A DNA stretch of 33,928 bases, from assembly GCF_014378415.1 (NCBI RefSeq), contig NZ_JACMNS010000002.1, positions 1 to 33,928 on the forward strand, given 5' to 3'. A program made the translations under genes and the position numbers. The first letter of the stretch is position 1. Each line of letters starts with the position of its first letter. This stretch comes from Aquabacterium sp. (GTDB lineage: Bacteria > Pseudomonadota > Gammaproteobacteria > Burkholderiales > Burkholderiaceae_C). The notes beneath the pieces are model-generated. The model worked only from the letters and a program-made list of their open reading frames with translations, ran no database searches and had not been told where the DNA came from. Positions 1 to 8,358 of this stretch are shown piece by piece.

Positions 1-62
1 GTGAATGCGAGGGCCGCCACATTGGGGGCCACGCCATCGGCATAGCGAAAGCTTTTGAACAT
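1..62 (-). CDS. ABC transporter permease, N-terminal fragment only
   Basis: An ATG on the minus strand opens a frame reading MFKSFRYADGVAPNVAALAF that runs off the left edge of the window. It begins 16 nt after the stop codon of the substrate-binding protein gene, the usual place for the inner-membrane permease of a NitT/TauT-type importer. Only about 20 residues are visible, so the permease assignment rests mainly on context. The start of a hydrophobic stretch (NVAALAF) fits a membrane protein. An ATPase subunit could also follow in this position. Confidence 0.55.
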   Translation of the reverse strand, partial: MFKSFRYADGVAPNVAALAF

Positions 63-78
63 GGGGCCCCCTGCAGGT

Positions 79-1074
79 TTACTTCTTGATCAGCGCGTTG
101 ACGAACCGCGCATCGAAGGTGGACTCGGTGGGCGGCACCGTGGTGATCTGGCCCTTGGCCTTCAGCAGCGTGCCGATGATGTCGCCGCTGGCGAAGTAGG
201 ACGTGGTTTCCTTGCCCTTGGCAAAGGCCTTGGGCATCTCACTGAGCGCGATGTTGTGCACGCCGGTGAGCTGCTCTTTCACCTCTTTGGCCGACACGCC
301 CATGGCCTTGCCGATGATGATGGCGGCCTCGTCAGGCTTGGCCTTCATGTAGGCCATGCCGTCCAGGTAGCCCTTGATCACGCCCGAGATCTCGGTGGGC
401 ATGGACGCGATCTTCTTCTCGTCAAACACCAGCACGTCGGCGATCAGGCCCGGCGCATCTTTGGACGAGAACACCACGTGGAACTTCTTGCCACCGCCCT
501 GGCTCAGGATCTGCGACAAGCTGGGCTCGTAGGTCACGCCGATGGGCAACTGGCCCGAAGCCATGCCAGCGGGCACGGTTTCCGGCGTCATGCTGACGGC
601 GGTGATGTCCTTGTCGGTAAGCTTGTTGACCTTCAAGGCATAGGACAGCAGGAAGTCGGACGGAGACAGCGGGTTGAAGCCGATCTTCTTGCCCTTGAAC
701 TCGCTCACCTTGGTGATGGCCTTGGTGGCCACGATGGCGTCACCGCCGTTGGAGTAGTCGATGGGCATCACGACCTTCTGCATGCGGCCAGCGGCGACCT
801 GGCCAATGACCTGGTCGTACGTGAGCATGCCGCCATCGACCGCGCCGCTGCTGATGGCCGACGGGATCAGGGCCGGATCACTGAAGATCTGCAGCGAGAC
901 CTTGAGGTTGTACTTCTTGAAAAGGTCCAGCGCTTCGGCCACGTAGAAGGGCCCGTAGCCGATCCACACGACGGTGCCGATTTTCAGGGAAGTGGCGGCC
1001 ATGGACGCGCAGGTGGCCAGGGACAAGGCCAGTGCGGTGGCGATTTTGAGAACGCGAAGACGGGGAAATGCCAT
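79..1074 (-). CDS. ABC transporter substrate-binding protein, NitT/TauT (NMT1/SsuA-like) family
   Basis: Periplasmic binding protein of 331 residues that should capture a small, probably nitrogen- or sulfur-containing solute and pass it to an inner-membrane ABC importer. The N-terminus is a Sec signal peptide with basic residues (PRLRVLK), a hydrophobic core and a likely cut after ASMAA. The mature part starts with the family-typical pattern LKIGTVVWIGYGPFYVAEAL and continues with AISSGAVDGGMLTYDQ, as in NMT1/SsuA/TauA-like proteins. The start at 1074 was chosen over the longer frame at 1098 because AGGAG lies 8 nt upstream. It follows the amidase/AAA/VWA genes on the same strand with a 260-nt gap holding a sigma54-type promoter, and the permease begins 16 nt downstream. 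Uptake of amides or related N compounds is an inference from that context. The true substrate cannot be read from sequence. Confidence 0.88.
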   Translation of the reverse strand: MAFPRLRVLKIATALALSLATCASMAATSLKIGTVVWIGYGPFYVAEALDLFKKYNLKVSLQIFSDPALIPSAISSGAVDGGMLTYDQVIGQVAAGRMQKVVMPIDYSNGGDAIVATKAITKVSEFKGKKIGFNPLSPSDFLLSYALKVNKLTDKDITAVSMTPETVPAGMASGQLPIGVTYEPSLSQILSQGGGKKFHVVFSSKDAPGLIADVLVFDEKKIASMPTEISGVIKGYLDGMAYMKAKPDEAAIIIGKAMGVSAKEVKEQLTGVHNIALSEMPKAFAKGKETTSYFASGDIIGTLLKAKGQITTVPPTESTFDARFVNALIKK

Positions 1075-1299
1075 TGGAAGCTCCTGTTGAAGGGACAAGC
1101 GCAGGGGCGAGACGATGTGGATCGACGCTCTCCCGGGCTTTTGTCCCTCCGTGGAGCCTCTTGCGAGGCCGGGGCACTCTTGGACCAGACAAAGATGGCT
1201 TGGCAGTCAACCATCGATCGGAACCCTAGTGCCCCTCAGTAGATGATCCGTGCATGTTTTGAAGATGCACCAAAATCGCTCCACCTGCTCTGGTGCTTA

Positions 1300-1315
1300 T
1301 GCAATTGGTATGCCA
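1300..1315 (-). promoter_or_regulatory. Putative sigma54 (-24/-12) promoter for the transporter genes
   Basis: The minus strand reads TGGCATACCAATTGCA. This fits the RpoN consensus TGGCAYR-N4-TTGCW, with the invariant GG and GC separated by exactly 10 nt. Transcription would start near 1288 and run left into the substrate-binding protein gene, leaving a leader of about 210 nt. Sigma54 control is typical for nitrogen-scavenging transporters. No clear activator site was identified between 1316 and the upstream gene. The call rests on one motif match. Confidence 0.5.
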
Positions 1316-1334
1316 GCTGCATCGTGGTGTCGGT

Positions 1335-3023
1335 TCAGGCGGCGGTGAGCCAGCCATACAGGCCGCACAGCCTGGTCGGCAATGTCAACGCGTCTGACAC
1401 GATCTGATGGTTGCGCCAGCCGAACATGCGGCGCGCGCAGGTGTCGGCGTGCCGGTCCACGACCAGGCCATGCACTTGTACGCCGGCAGAGTGCGCTTGG
1501 TGGATGGCGTGGCGCGCGTCTTCCACCAGGTGCTGCGGCGTGTGCACATCGATGTCGGACGGGGCGCCATCGGTCAGCACCAGAATGGCCTTCAGGTCGC
1601 TTGATTCCTCGGCCAGGCTGGCGGTGGCGTGGCGCAAGGCCGCGCCCAGGCGGGTTGAATGACGCCCCGGCGCCGATGCCAACACCGTGCGCGCGGCCCC
1701 ATCAATGGGCGTGCCGAAATCGATCAGGCGGTAGTAACTGACCTCGGCACGTGTGTTGGACGAGAAGCCATGCACGGCGATGCGGTCGCCACGGGCTTGC
1801 ACCGCGTCCGCCAGCATCAGGGCGGCGCTCTTTTCAAGGTCAAGGAAAGACTGCTCGGCATCGCCCAGGCGGTCATTCGTGGATTCGGACAAGTCCAGCA
1901 GGACCAGGATGCTGGCGGAGGTGTCGGCCGCAGCACGGCGGGTGAAGCAGCGTGATTCAGCGAAGCGTTGGGCGCGGTGCGCCACCATGAACTCCACCAC
2001 CGCGTTGAGGTCAAGCTCATCGCCCTCGGGCTGACGCCGCAGACGGCGCCCGCCATTCAAGCGAAGCGAGCGCTTCAGGGCCATGGGCACGGTGGCCGAC
2101 GCTTGCACCAGCTTGGGCGCGTGCCGCCAGGACGGCAGCTTGTCGATCACCGTGCACCATTTCGGGCGCAGCATCGACAGGCGGTGATCCCATTCTGGGT
2201 AGAGGTGCTGGCTGAGGGGCACTTCTTCGGTGCTCACGTCCAACCTGTCGCCATCACTGGGCTGCTCCATAGACTGGGCCTGGGGCGGGCGTTGCTGGGG
2301 CACGTGCAAGGCCAGTTCAGGCGGCGGGTCGGCGGATGAGATGTCGTGCTGCCACAGGAAGGTGTTGTCATCACGGTAAGGGGCCGACACCTGGTACTGG
2401 CCGGGCCGAAAGGCCACGCGCGCCTGCCCCAGGTCGTGAACCAAGGTCAAGGCGATCTGACGGAATCCTTCCCGGTGGTTCAGATCGGCCGCTTGCGCGT
2501 CGAACAGGGTGCGCGCCTTGTGGACCCAATGGTGATCGTCCCGGTAGCCCGGGTCCATCAGCGCCAGATCAAGGCGAGAGATCAGCGCCGCAAAGCCGAT
2601 GCCGTCCAACTGAACGGCCAGGCGCAATGGATTGAGGAACCAGCTGCGCATGCCTGGGTGTTCGCGCAAAAGCAGGCGCTCGACACGGGCGTCTTCCAGG
2701 GCCGACATCAGCGCCACAGTCATCGGCTTGAGGCCGGCGCAAGGCACCGATGGCGTCGAGTATTTCAAGTGGGCCACGGCGTGCGCCACCGCAGCGCGGC
2801 CAAGTTGGTGGTGGTCCAAGCCTGTTGGCACGACCATGTCATGCGGCAGCAAGAGATGGGTGGGTGTCAGCACAGGACGCGAAGGCAGGCCCTCCGGCGC
2901 GGAAGAGCCGCCGGGCTGGAGGATCAGGTCCAGGCCGGACAAGCCGCGCGCCAACCAATGCAGAGGCGGCAAGGTGCTCAGCCACACGCTGTCATCTTTC
3001 ACCGAGGCCTCGCCTGCACTCAT
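1335..3023 (-). CDS. VWA-domain protein, CbbO/NorD-like partner of a MoxR AAA+ ATPase
   Basis: Cytoplasmic protein of 562 residues. Residues from about 370 to the end form a von Willebrand A domain with a MIDAS metal site: DLSES at 377-381, then a Thr and an Asp in the later STRLG and LVLTDGAPSD stretches. The N-terminal 350 residues are typical of NorD/CbbO proteins, with no enzymatic motif. In known systems such proteins work with a CbbQ/NorQ ATPase to remodel or activate a client enzyme (Rubisco, nitric oxide reductase). Its ATG overlaps the ATPase stop codon by 4 nt (ATGA), so the two are translationally coupled. Here the neighbouring enzyme is an aliphatic amidase, which is not a classical client. 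The role in this operon is therefore open. Confidence 0.85.
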   Translation of the reverse strand: MSAGEASVKDDSVWLSTLPPLHWLARGLSGLDLILQPGGSSAPEGLPSRPVLTPTHLLLPHDMVVPTGLDHHQLGRAAVAHAVAHLKYSTPSVPCAGLKPMTVALMSALEDARVERLLLREHPGMRSWFLNPLRLAVQLDGIGFAALISRLDLALMDPGYRDDHHWVHKARTLFDAQAADLNHREGFRQIALTLVHDLGQARVAFRPGQYQVSAPYRDDNTFLWQHDISSADPPPELALHVPQQRPPQAQSMEQPSDGDRLDVSTEEVPLSQHLYPEWDHRLSMLRPKWCTVIDKLPSWRHAPKLVQASATVPMALKRSLRLNGGRRLRRQPEGDELDLNAVVEFMVAHRAQRFAESRCFTRRAAADTSASILVLLDLSESTNDRLGDAEQSFLDLEKSAALMLADAVQARGDRIAVHGFSSNTRAEVSYYRLIDFGTPIDGAARTVLASAPGRHSTRLGAALRHATASLAEESSDLKAILVLTDGAPSDIDVHTPQHLVEDARHAIHQAHSAGVQVHGLVVDRHADTCARRMFGWRNHQIVSDALTLPTRLCGLYGWLTAA

Positions 3024-3838
3024 GCCCCAACCTGCTGCCCAAACTGCGCCTCCACCAGATCGCGCAGGGTTCGCGTCATGTCCGGGTCATCGGTCAAGGC
3101 ATGGGTCAGGGCCATGTCGCAACTTTCACGCGCATTCAGGCCAGAGCCGATCAACAGCCCAGCGTAGATCAGCATGCGGGTCGACATGCCTTCGTCCAAC
3201 CCCCTGCCCTTCAAGGCCCGCGATTGGTGGGCGATGCGCACCAGCTTCATGGCCACGCCCGCCGCCACGCCGGTTTCATGCGACACGATGCCCGCCTCGA
3301 TGTCCAGCGGCGGGTAGTCGAACTCCATCGCCGCGAAGCGCTGGCGGGTCGACGTCTTCATGTCCTTGGACCGGCTTTGGTAGCCGGGGTTGTAGGACAC
3401 GATCAACTGGAAATCCGGGTGGGCGTGGACCACCTCGCCCTTCTTGTCCAGCGGCAGCATGCGCCGCGCATCGGTGAGCGGGTGGATCACCACGGTGGTG
3501 TCCTGGCGGGCCTCCACCACCTCATCAAGGTAGCAGATGCCGCCATGGCGCACGGCCAGGGTCAGCGGCCCGTCGTGCCAGGTCGTGCCCTCGGCATCCA
3601 GCAGATAGCGCCCGACCAGGTCGGACGCCGTCATGTCTTCATTGCAGGCCAGCGTGACCAAGGGCCGGTCGAGCTTCCAGGCCATGTGCTCTACGAAGCG
3701 CGTCTTGCCGCAGCCGGTGGGGCCCTTGAGCAGCAAGGGCATGCGGTGCCGCCAGGCGTGCTCGAACAGCGCGACTTCGTTCCCCGTCGCCTGGTAGAAG
3801 GGCTCGACGGGGATGCGGTAAGTGTCGAGCGCCATCAT
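3020..3838 (-). CDS. MoxR-family AAA+ ATPase, CbbQ/NirQ/NorQ type
   Basis: Protein of 272 residues with a Walker A motif GPTGCGKT at about 39-46, a Walker B motif ICYLDE at about 101-106 and a sensor-1 region around SYNPGYQS. This order and length match the CbbQ/NirQ/NorQ branch of MoxR ATPases, hexameric remodelers that act with a VWA protein. The ATG at 3838 shares one base with the amiE stop (TGATG), and the next gene overlaps by 4 nt, so amiE, ATPase and VWA form one coupled unit. The longer upstream frame lies inside amiE and was rejected. Pseudomonas aeruginosa also has an AAA-type ATPase gene (amiB) after amiE, so an ATPase next to an amidase has precedent, but that ATPase is described as Clp-like and has no VWA partner. 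Confidence 0.88.
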   Translation of the reverse strand: MMALDTYRIPVEPFYQATGNEVALFEHAWRHRMPLLLKGPTGCGKTRFVEHMAWKLDRPLVTLACNEDMTASDLVGRYLLDAEGTTWHDGPLTLAVRHGGICYLDEVVEARQDTTVVIHPLTDARRMLPLDKKGEVVHAHPDFQLIVSYNPGYQSRSKDMKTSTRQRFAAMEFDYPPLDIEAGIVSHETGVAAGVAMKLVRIAHQSRALKGRGLDEGMSTRMLIYAGLLIGSGLNARESCDMALTHALTDDPDMTRTLRDLVEAQFGQQVGA

Positions 3839-4875
3839 CAACGGTGCGTCGGTGGCGTGTTGGGAATGCCCTCGATCGGGCATTCGGGCGTGCCGGCGGT
3901 TGAGCGGGTGATGGATTCGACCATCTCGCGCGTGCCCTCGGGGTCGTTCACCCACTTGCTGTAGAACTCGAAGGGGCAGGCCGCCACGCCCTTGGCGTCT
4001 TCGCCCGAGTTGATCTTGCCGGTGTAGCCGCGGTGCACCAGCTTGTAGAGGTGGTTGTTGGACTGCTGGTTCTTGCGTGCATCGCGGATCGAGCTGACCG
4101 ACATCTCGGCGTACTGGATACCCATCTCTTCGGTGCCGCACTCGCCCAGGCTGCGGCCGTCGTAGCCCACCAAGGCGGAGTGCCCGAAGTAGCTGTACAC
4201 GCCATCAAAGCCAGTGGCATTGGCCACGGCCACGTAAACGTTGTTCATCCAGGCCATGCACTTGGCCACCATGATCTGCTGCTCTTTGGCGGGGTACATG
4301 TAGCCCTGGCAGCGCACGATCAACTCGGCGCCGCGCATGGCGCAATCGCGCCAGATCTCGGGGTAGTTGCCGTCGTCGCAAATGATGAGGCTGATCTTCA
4401 TGCCCTTGGGGCCGTCGGACACGTAGGTGCAGTTGCCCGGGTACCAGCCTTCGATGGGCGTCCACGGCATGATCTTGCGGTACTTCTGGACGATCTCGCC
4501 CTGGTTGTTCATCAGGATGAGCGTGTTGTAGGGCGCCTTGTGGGGGTGCTCTTCGTGGCGCTCGCCGGTGAGCGAGAACACGCCCCACACATTGGCCTTG
4601 CGGCAGGCGGCGGCGAAGATGTCGGTCTCATCGCCGGGCACGGTCGAGGCGGTGTCGTACATCTCTTTCGCGTCGTACATGATGCCGTGGGTGGAATATT
4701 CCGGAAACACAACCAGGTCCATGCCAGGCAGGCCCTGCTTCATGCCGACCAGCATCTCGCCAATTTTGCGGGCGTTGTCCAGCACCTCGGCCTTGGTGTG
4801 CAGGCGGGGCATCTTGTAGTTGACGACCGCCACGCCGACGGTGTCGTTGCTGCTGCCAATGTCGCCGTGTCTCAT
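3838..4875 (-). CDS. amiE: Aliphatic amidase (acylamide amidohydrolase, EC 3.5.1.4)
   Basis: Hydrolyses short-chain aliphatic amides such as acetamide to the acid and ammonia in the cytoplasm. The 345-residue protein is nearly collinear with Pseudomonas AmiE from its first residues ([20 protein letters not shown]). It keeps the nitrilase-superfamily triad in the same numbering: Glu59 (VVFPEY), Lys134 (KYRKIMPW) and Cys166 ([11 protein letters not shown]). The start at 4875 has AGGAG 6-7 nt upstream; the longer frame to 4938 has no support. It leads an operon with an AAA+ ATPase, a VWA protein and probably an ABC importer, which suggests use of amides as nitrogen source. No amiC/amiR-type regulator is visible in the window. 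A strong hairpin lies 62 nt upstream of the start. Confidence 0.96.
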   Translation of the reverse strand: MRHGDIGSSNDTVGVAVVNYKMPRLHTKAEVLDNARKIGEMLVGMKQGLPGMDLVVFPEYSTHGIMYDAKEMYDTASTVPGDETDIFAAACRKANVWGVFSLTGERHEEHPHKAPYNTLILMNNQGEIVQKYRKIMPWTPIEGWYPGNCTYVSDGPKGMKISLIICDDGNYPEIWRDCAMRGAELIVRCQGYMYPAKEQQIMVAKCMAWMNNVYVAVANATGFDGVYSYFGHSALVGYDGRSLGECGTEEMGIQYAEMSVSSIRDARKNQQSNNHLYKLVHRGYTGKINSGEDAKGVAACPFEFYSKWVNDPEGTREMVESITRSTAGTPECPIEGIPNTPPTHR

Positions 4876-4937
4876 GAGGAACTCCTGGGAAAAGTGAGGG
4901 GATTGATTTGTCAAAGCAAGAATCGGACAAGCCAACA

Positions 4938-4975
4938 AAAAGGCCCAAACCGGAACAAGCCGGTTTGGGCCTTTT
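4938..4975 (-). terminator. Strong rho-independent terminator after the acyl-CoA ligase gene
   Basis: Two perfect 16-nt arms (AAAAGGCCCAAACCGG and its complement) enclose a 6-nt loop, with runs of T on both sides. It lies just after the acyl-CoA ligase stop and ahead of amiE, both on the minus strand, so it should insulate the two. Its symmetry would let it work in both directions. If any amiE promoter lay upstream of it, it could act as an attenuator. Confidence 0.85.
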
Positions 4976-5001
4976 GGAAAATTCGCGCTGACGGGGGTCG
5001 A

Positions 5002-6795
5002 TCAGGCCCGCATCGCGGGTTGGTCCTCGTACATCTCGTCCACCAAGTGCTGGTAGCGGTCAATCACGGCCTTGCGCTTGACCTTCAAGGTCGGCGTCAA
5101 ATCACCGCCTTCGATGGACAAGGCCCTGGGTAGCACGCTGAACTTGCGGATGTGCGCCACCCGCGCCTGCCGGGCATTGACCTCGTCAATGCCTCGTTGC
5201 AATGCTTCCAGCACCAGCGGGTGGCGATGCAGCTCCGGGCCGCTGATCAGGCTGGCCGCGGCCAAGGCCGCCAAGGCATCCTGGTTGACCGTCAGCAAGG
5301 CGCTGAGGTAGTGGCGCCCATCGCCGCAGACCACCGCGTGCTCCACCAGTGGCACGGTCATCAGGTCGGACTCGATGTTGGCTGGCGAGATGTTTTTGCC
5401 GCCCGAGGTGATCAACAGGTCCTTCTTGCGCCCGGTGATGTACAGGTAGCCATCGGCATCGATGTGGCCCAGGTCACCGCTGAACAGCCAGTCGCCGTCC
5501 ATGGCCGCGGCCGTGGCCTGGGGGCTGCCCGCGTAGCCTTGAAAGATGTGCGGCCCGCGCACCATGATTTCGCCATCGGCCGCGATGCGCATGTCCACGC
5601 CCGTCAAGGGCCGCCCCACCGAGCCGATGCGCGTGGCGCCGTCGGTGCTCAGGCTGGTGGCCCCGCAGGTTTCCGATTGCCCGTAGACCTCGCGGATGAC
5701 CAGGTCCAGCCCGGTCATGAACTTGAGCTTTTCGGCCGCGATCGGCGCCGCGCCCGATGACAACATGTGCGCCTGGTCCAGCCCGATGGCCGCTTTCACC
5801 TTCTGGTGGATCAGCTTGCCCGCCCATTGCTTTTGCCAGCTCAACCACGCACCGGGCTGGCGCCCATCCAGGATCGCGCCGTGCCATTGCTGGCCCACGC
5901 GCAAAGCCCAAGCCGCCAGGTGCTTCTTCACCCCAGTGGCTGCCGCCAGCTTGGCCTGGATGCCCGCGTGCATCTTCTCCCACACGCGCGGCACGCCAAA
6001 GAAAATGGTCGGGCGGACTTCTCTGAGGTGCTCACCCAACTCGTCCAGGCTGCGCGCAAAGTAGATGGGAAAGCCCACCAGCGCTGGCGTGTGGATGCTC
6101 ACCATCTGCTCGGCCACATGCGCCAGCGGCAGGTAGGAAATGACCCGCTCTTGCGCGGTGGCCGCGAGCGCTTGGCCCAGCGCCGTGGCGCTCCAGGCCA
6201 GGTTGGCATGCGACAGCACCACTGCCTTGGGCGGCCCCGTGGTGCCCGAGGTGTAGATGTGGGTGCCCGGATCGCTGGGTTGCAACTCGTGCAGGCGCCG
6301 CTCCACCAGCGTCTGCAGGCGCACCTCGCCCAGCGCCACGAAATCGACCCATGACAGGGCACCGCCCAGGGCGGTCGCGCCCTTCATCAGGATGACCTGG
6401 CGCAGGTGCGGCAACTGAGCGCGCAAGGCCGCCACCTGTTGGTGCCGCTCATCGCTGTCCACCAGCAGCACCGGGCTGCGCGAGTGCTTGAGCACGTACT
6501 CGATCTCGTTGGGAGGACTGGTCCAGTAGATGCCAGCCGGCACGGCGCCGATCATCATGGCGGCCATGTCCATGATGGCCCACTCGGGCCGGTTGAAGCC
6601 CAGCACGCACACCACGTCGCCCGGGTTCACATTCAGGGCCAGCAGGGCGCGCGCGGCGGCATCAACCTGGTCGCCATAATCGTTCCACGTGGTCGCCTTC
6701 CAGCCCTCGGCCCCGCGCACAAAGTAGGCGGGCTGGTCAGCGTGGCGCAAAGCCGTCTGCACAAAGCGGGCAGGCGTGGAAACGAAATTTTGCAT
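5002..6795 (-). CDS. Long-chain fatty-acid--CoA ligase / AMP-dependent synthetase
   Basis: Protein of 597 residues of the ANL (adenylate-forming) superfamily that should activate a fatty or other carboxylic acid to its acyl-CoA through an acyl-AMP. The P-loop-like motif YTSGTTGPPKAV is at about 181-192. It is followed by REVYGQSETCGATS (substrate/ATP motif), GDLGHIDADGYLYITGRKKD (hinge) and a C-terminal catalytic-Lys region DLTPTLKVKRK. The overall layout resembles FadD15-type bacterial long-chain ligases. The ATG at 6795 lacks a Shine-Dalgarno sequence; a promoter-like element ends only 6 nt before it, so the message may be leaderless. It is divergent from the aldehyde dehydrogenase gene, which hints at fatty aldehyde/acid use. 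Substrate chain length cannot be read from sequence. Confidence 0.92.
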   Translation of the reverse strand: MQNFVSTPARFVQTALRHADQPAYFVRGAEGWKATTWNDYGDQVDAAARALLALNVNPGDVVCVLGFNRPEWAIMDMAAMMIGAVPAGIYWTSPPNEIEYVLKHSRSPVLLVDSDERHQQVAALRAQLPHLRQVILMKGATALGGALSWVDFVALGEVRLQTLVERRLHELQPSDPGTHIYTSGTTGPPKAVVLSHANLAWSATALGQALAATAQERVISYLPLAHVAEQMVSIHTPALVGFPIYFARSLDELGEHLREVRPTIFFGVPRVWEKMHAGIQAKLAAATGVKKHLAAWALRVGQQWHGAILDGRQPGAWLSWQKQWAGKLIHQKVKAAIGLDQAHMLSSGAAPIAAEKLKFMTGLDLVIREVYGQSETCGATSLSTDGATRIGSVGRPLTGVDMRIAADGEIMVRGPHIFQGYAGSPQATAAAMDGDWLFSGDLGHIDADGYLYITGRKKDLLITSGGKNISPANIESDLMTVPLVEHAVVCGDGRHYLSALLTVNQDALAALAAASLISGPELHRHPLVLEALQRGIDEVNARQARVAHIRKFSVLPRALSIEGGDLTPTLKVKRKAVIDRYQHLVDEMYEDQPAMRA

Positions 6796-6801
6796 GGGCC
6801 C

Positions 6802-6830
6802 ATGCTAGGCCTTGATGACGTTAACGTCAA
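6802..6830 (-). promoter_or_regulatory. Promoter overlapped by a 14-bp palindrome, before the acyl-CoA ligase
   Basis: The minus strand shows TTGACG (6830-6825), a 17-nt spacer and TAGCAT (6807-6802), only 6 nt before the ATG, so transcription would start at or next to the initiation codon. The palindrome TGACGTTAACGTCA (6816-6829) covers the -35 box. Palindromes of this ACGT-centred type are known as operators of fatty-acid and branched-chain catabolic regulators in proteobacteria. Which regulator would bind here is not known. Confidence 0.5.
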
Positions 6831-6912
6831 TTTGATATCCATTGGGTAAAACGCTCATAGGTCTCGTCACCGCTGGTCGCTACAGTGCGTCAGGCTGGAG
6901 GAGCGTCCGCCC

Positions 6913-8345
6913 ATGTCAGTCGCCATGCCCGAGAGCGATCCCGCTCTGATGCAAGATGTGTTTGACGACCAGGGCTCGACCGCCCTGCGTTGGCGCGCCT
7001 CCACGGCCACCGAACGCATCGCCCGTCTGGCCAAGCTGCGCGAGGTCATCCTGGCCCACCGCAAGGCGCTTTACCAGGCCTTTCAGCAAGATTTTCGCAA
7101 GCCCGAAACCGAGGTCGAAGGCTACGAGATCATCCCCATCCTGGACGAAGTCCGCCACGCCATCGCGCACCTCAAGGCCTGGATGAAGCCCACGCGCGTC
7201 AGGCCCACGCTGCTGACCTGGGGCAACCGCGCCTGGGTGCAGCACCAGCCACGCGGCCGCTGCCTGATCATCGCCCCCTGGAACTACCCGCTCAACCTGT
7301 CGATCTGCCCTTTGATTTCGGCCATCGCGGCAGGCAACACGGTCATCCTCAAGCCCTCGGAGATGGCGCCACACGTCAGCGCCGTGCTGGCCCGCATCAT
7401 CGCCACCGTGTTCAAGCTGGACGAGGTGGCCGTGTTCGAAGGCAGCCTGCCCACCGCACAGGCTTTGCTCGACCAACCCTTTGACCACATCTTCTTCACG
7501 GGTTCGCCCGCCGTGGGCAAGCTGGTGATGGCCGCCGCCGCCAAACACCTGAGCAGCATCACCCTGGAGCTGGGCGGCAAGTCGCCCACCATCGTGGACG
7601 AGACCGCCGATGTGGACCAGGCCGCCGAAACCATCCTGTGGGGCAAGTTGATCAACGCCGGGCAAACCTGCCTGGCGCCAGATCACCTGTATGTGCACGA
7701 ACACGTCAAGGCGCGCTTCCTGGCCGCTTGCCAGAAGGTGCTGCACGCGCGCTATGGCGACAGCGCACTGGCGCAAAAAACAGCCCCGACCTGGCCCGCA
7801 TCGTCAACCCACGGCACACCCAGCGTCTGCAAGCCATGCTGGACGATGCCGTGCAGCGAGGCGCCACCGTGTTGGCCGGCGGTGAGGTCGATGTGCCGCA
7901 ATGCTATGTCGCGCCCACCCTGATCGAAGGCGTGCCCAAGGACGCCGCGCTGCTGCAAGAAGAGATCTTCGGCCCCATCTTCCCGGTGATCGACTACACC
8001 GACCTGGACGAAGTGATCGAGCAGATCAACCGCCAACCCAAACCGCTGGCGCTGTACCTGTGGACGAAGGACACGGCCAGGGTGCACCATGTGCTGGCGC
8101 ACACGAGCTCGGGCGGGGCGTGCGTCAACCACTGCATCGTCCACGTGGCGCACACGGGCCTGCCATTTGGCGGCGTCAACAACTCGGGCGTGGGCAGTTG
8201 CCATGGCCACCACGGCTTCAAAGCGTTTTCGCACGAACGCTCGGTGCTGCAAGGCGGCTGGCTGAACTCGATCAGGGTTTTCTTCCCGCCCTACACGGCA
8301 GCGCGCCATCGCTTGATCCGCTTCATCTCGGACCGCCTGGCTTGA
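6913..8345 (+). pseudogene. Aldehyde dehydrogenase (coniferyl/fatty aldehyde type), frameshifted
   Basis: NAD(P)-dependent aldehyde dehydrogenase oxidising an aldehyde to its acid. The first frame (6913 onward, GGAGGAG 9 nt before the ATG) carries APWNYPLNLS, the general-base Glu at about 219 in LELGGKSP and the nucleophile Cys at about 253 in GQTCLAPD. At the A6 run 7775-7780 the frame breaks. The matching C-terminal part continues in another frame from NSPDLARIVN through EEIFGPIFPV, GLPFGGVNNSG and a hydrophobic tail to 8345. Joined, it would be a full-length protein of about 477 residues of the calB/ALDH3-like group. One added A (or two removed) restores the frame. This may be a real inactivating indel, a phase-variable tract or a sequencing error in the homopolymer. 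It is divergent from the acyl-CoA ligase. Confidence 0.88.
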
Positions 8346-8358
8346 GCGCACACCAGCA

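Noticed and set aside
1156..1169. GCCTC-TTGC-GAGGC hairpin in the gap before the substrate-binding protein gene
   Set aside because: Stem of 5 bp without a T run; too weak to call a terminator.
55..1242. Long open frame on the plus strand opposite the substrate-binding protein gene
   Set aside because: The composition is His/Gly/Arg-rich with no recognisable motif and it lies antisense to a well-conserved protein; a GC-rich shadow frame.
1266..1297. TGCACC and TGGTGC half-sites that recall NtrC binding sites
   Set aside because: They lie downstream of the sigma54 promoter and their spacing does not fit the usual NtrC palindrome.
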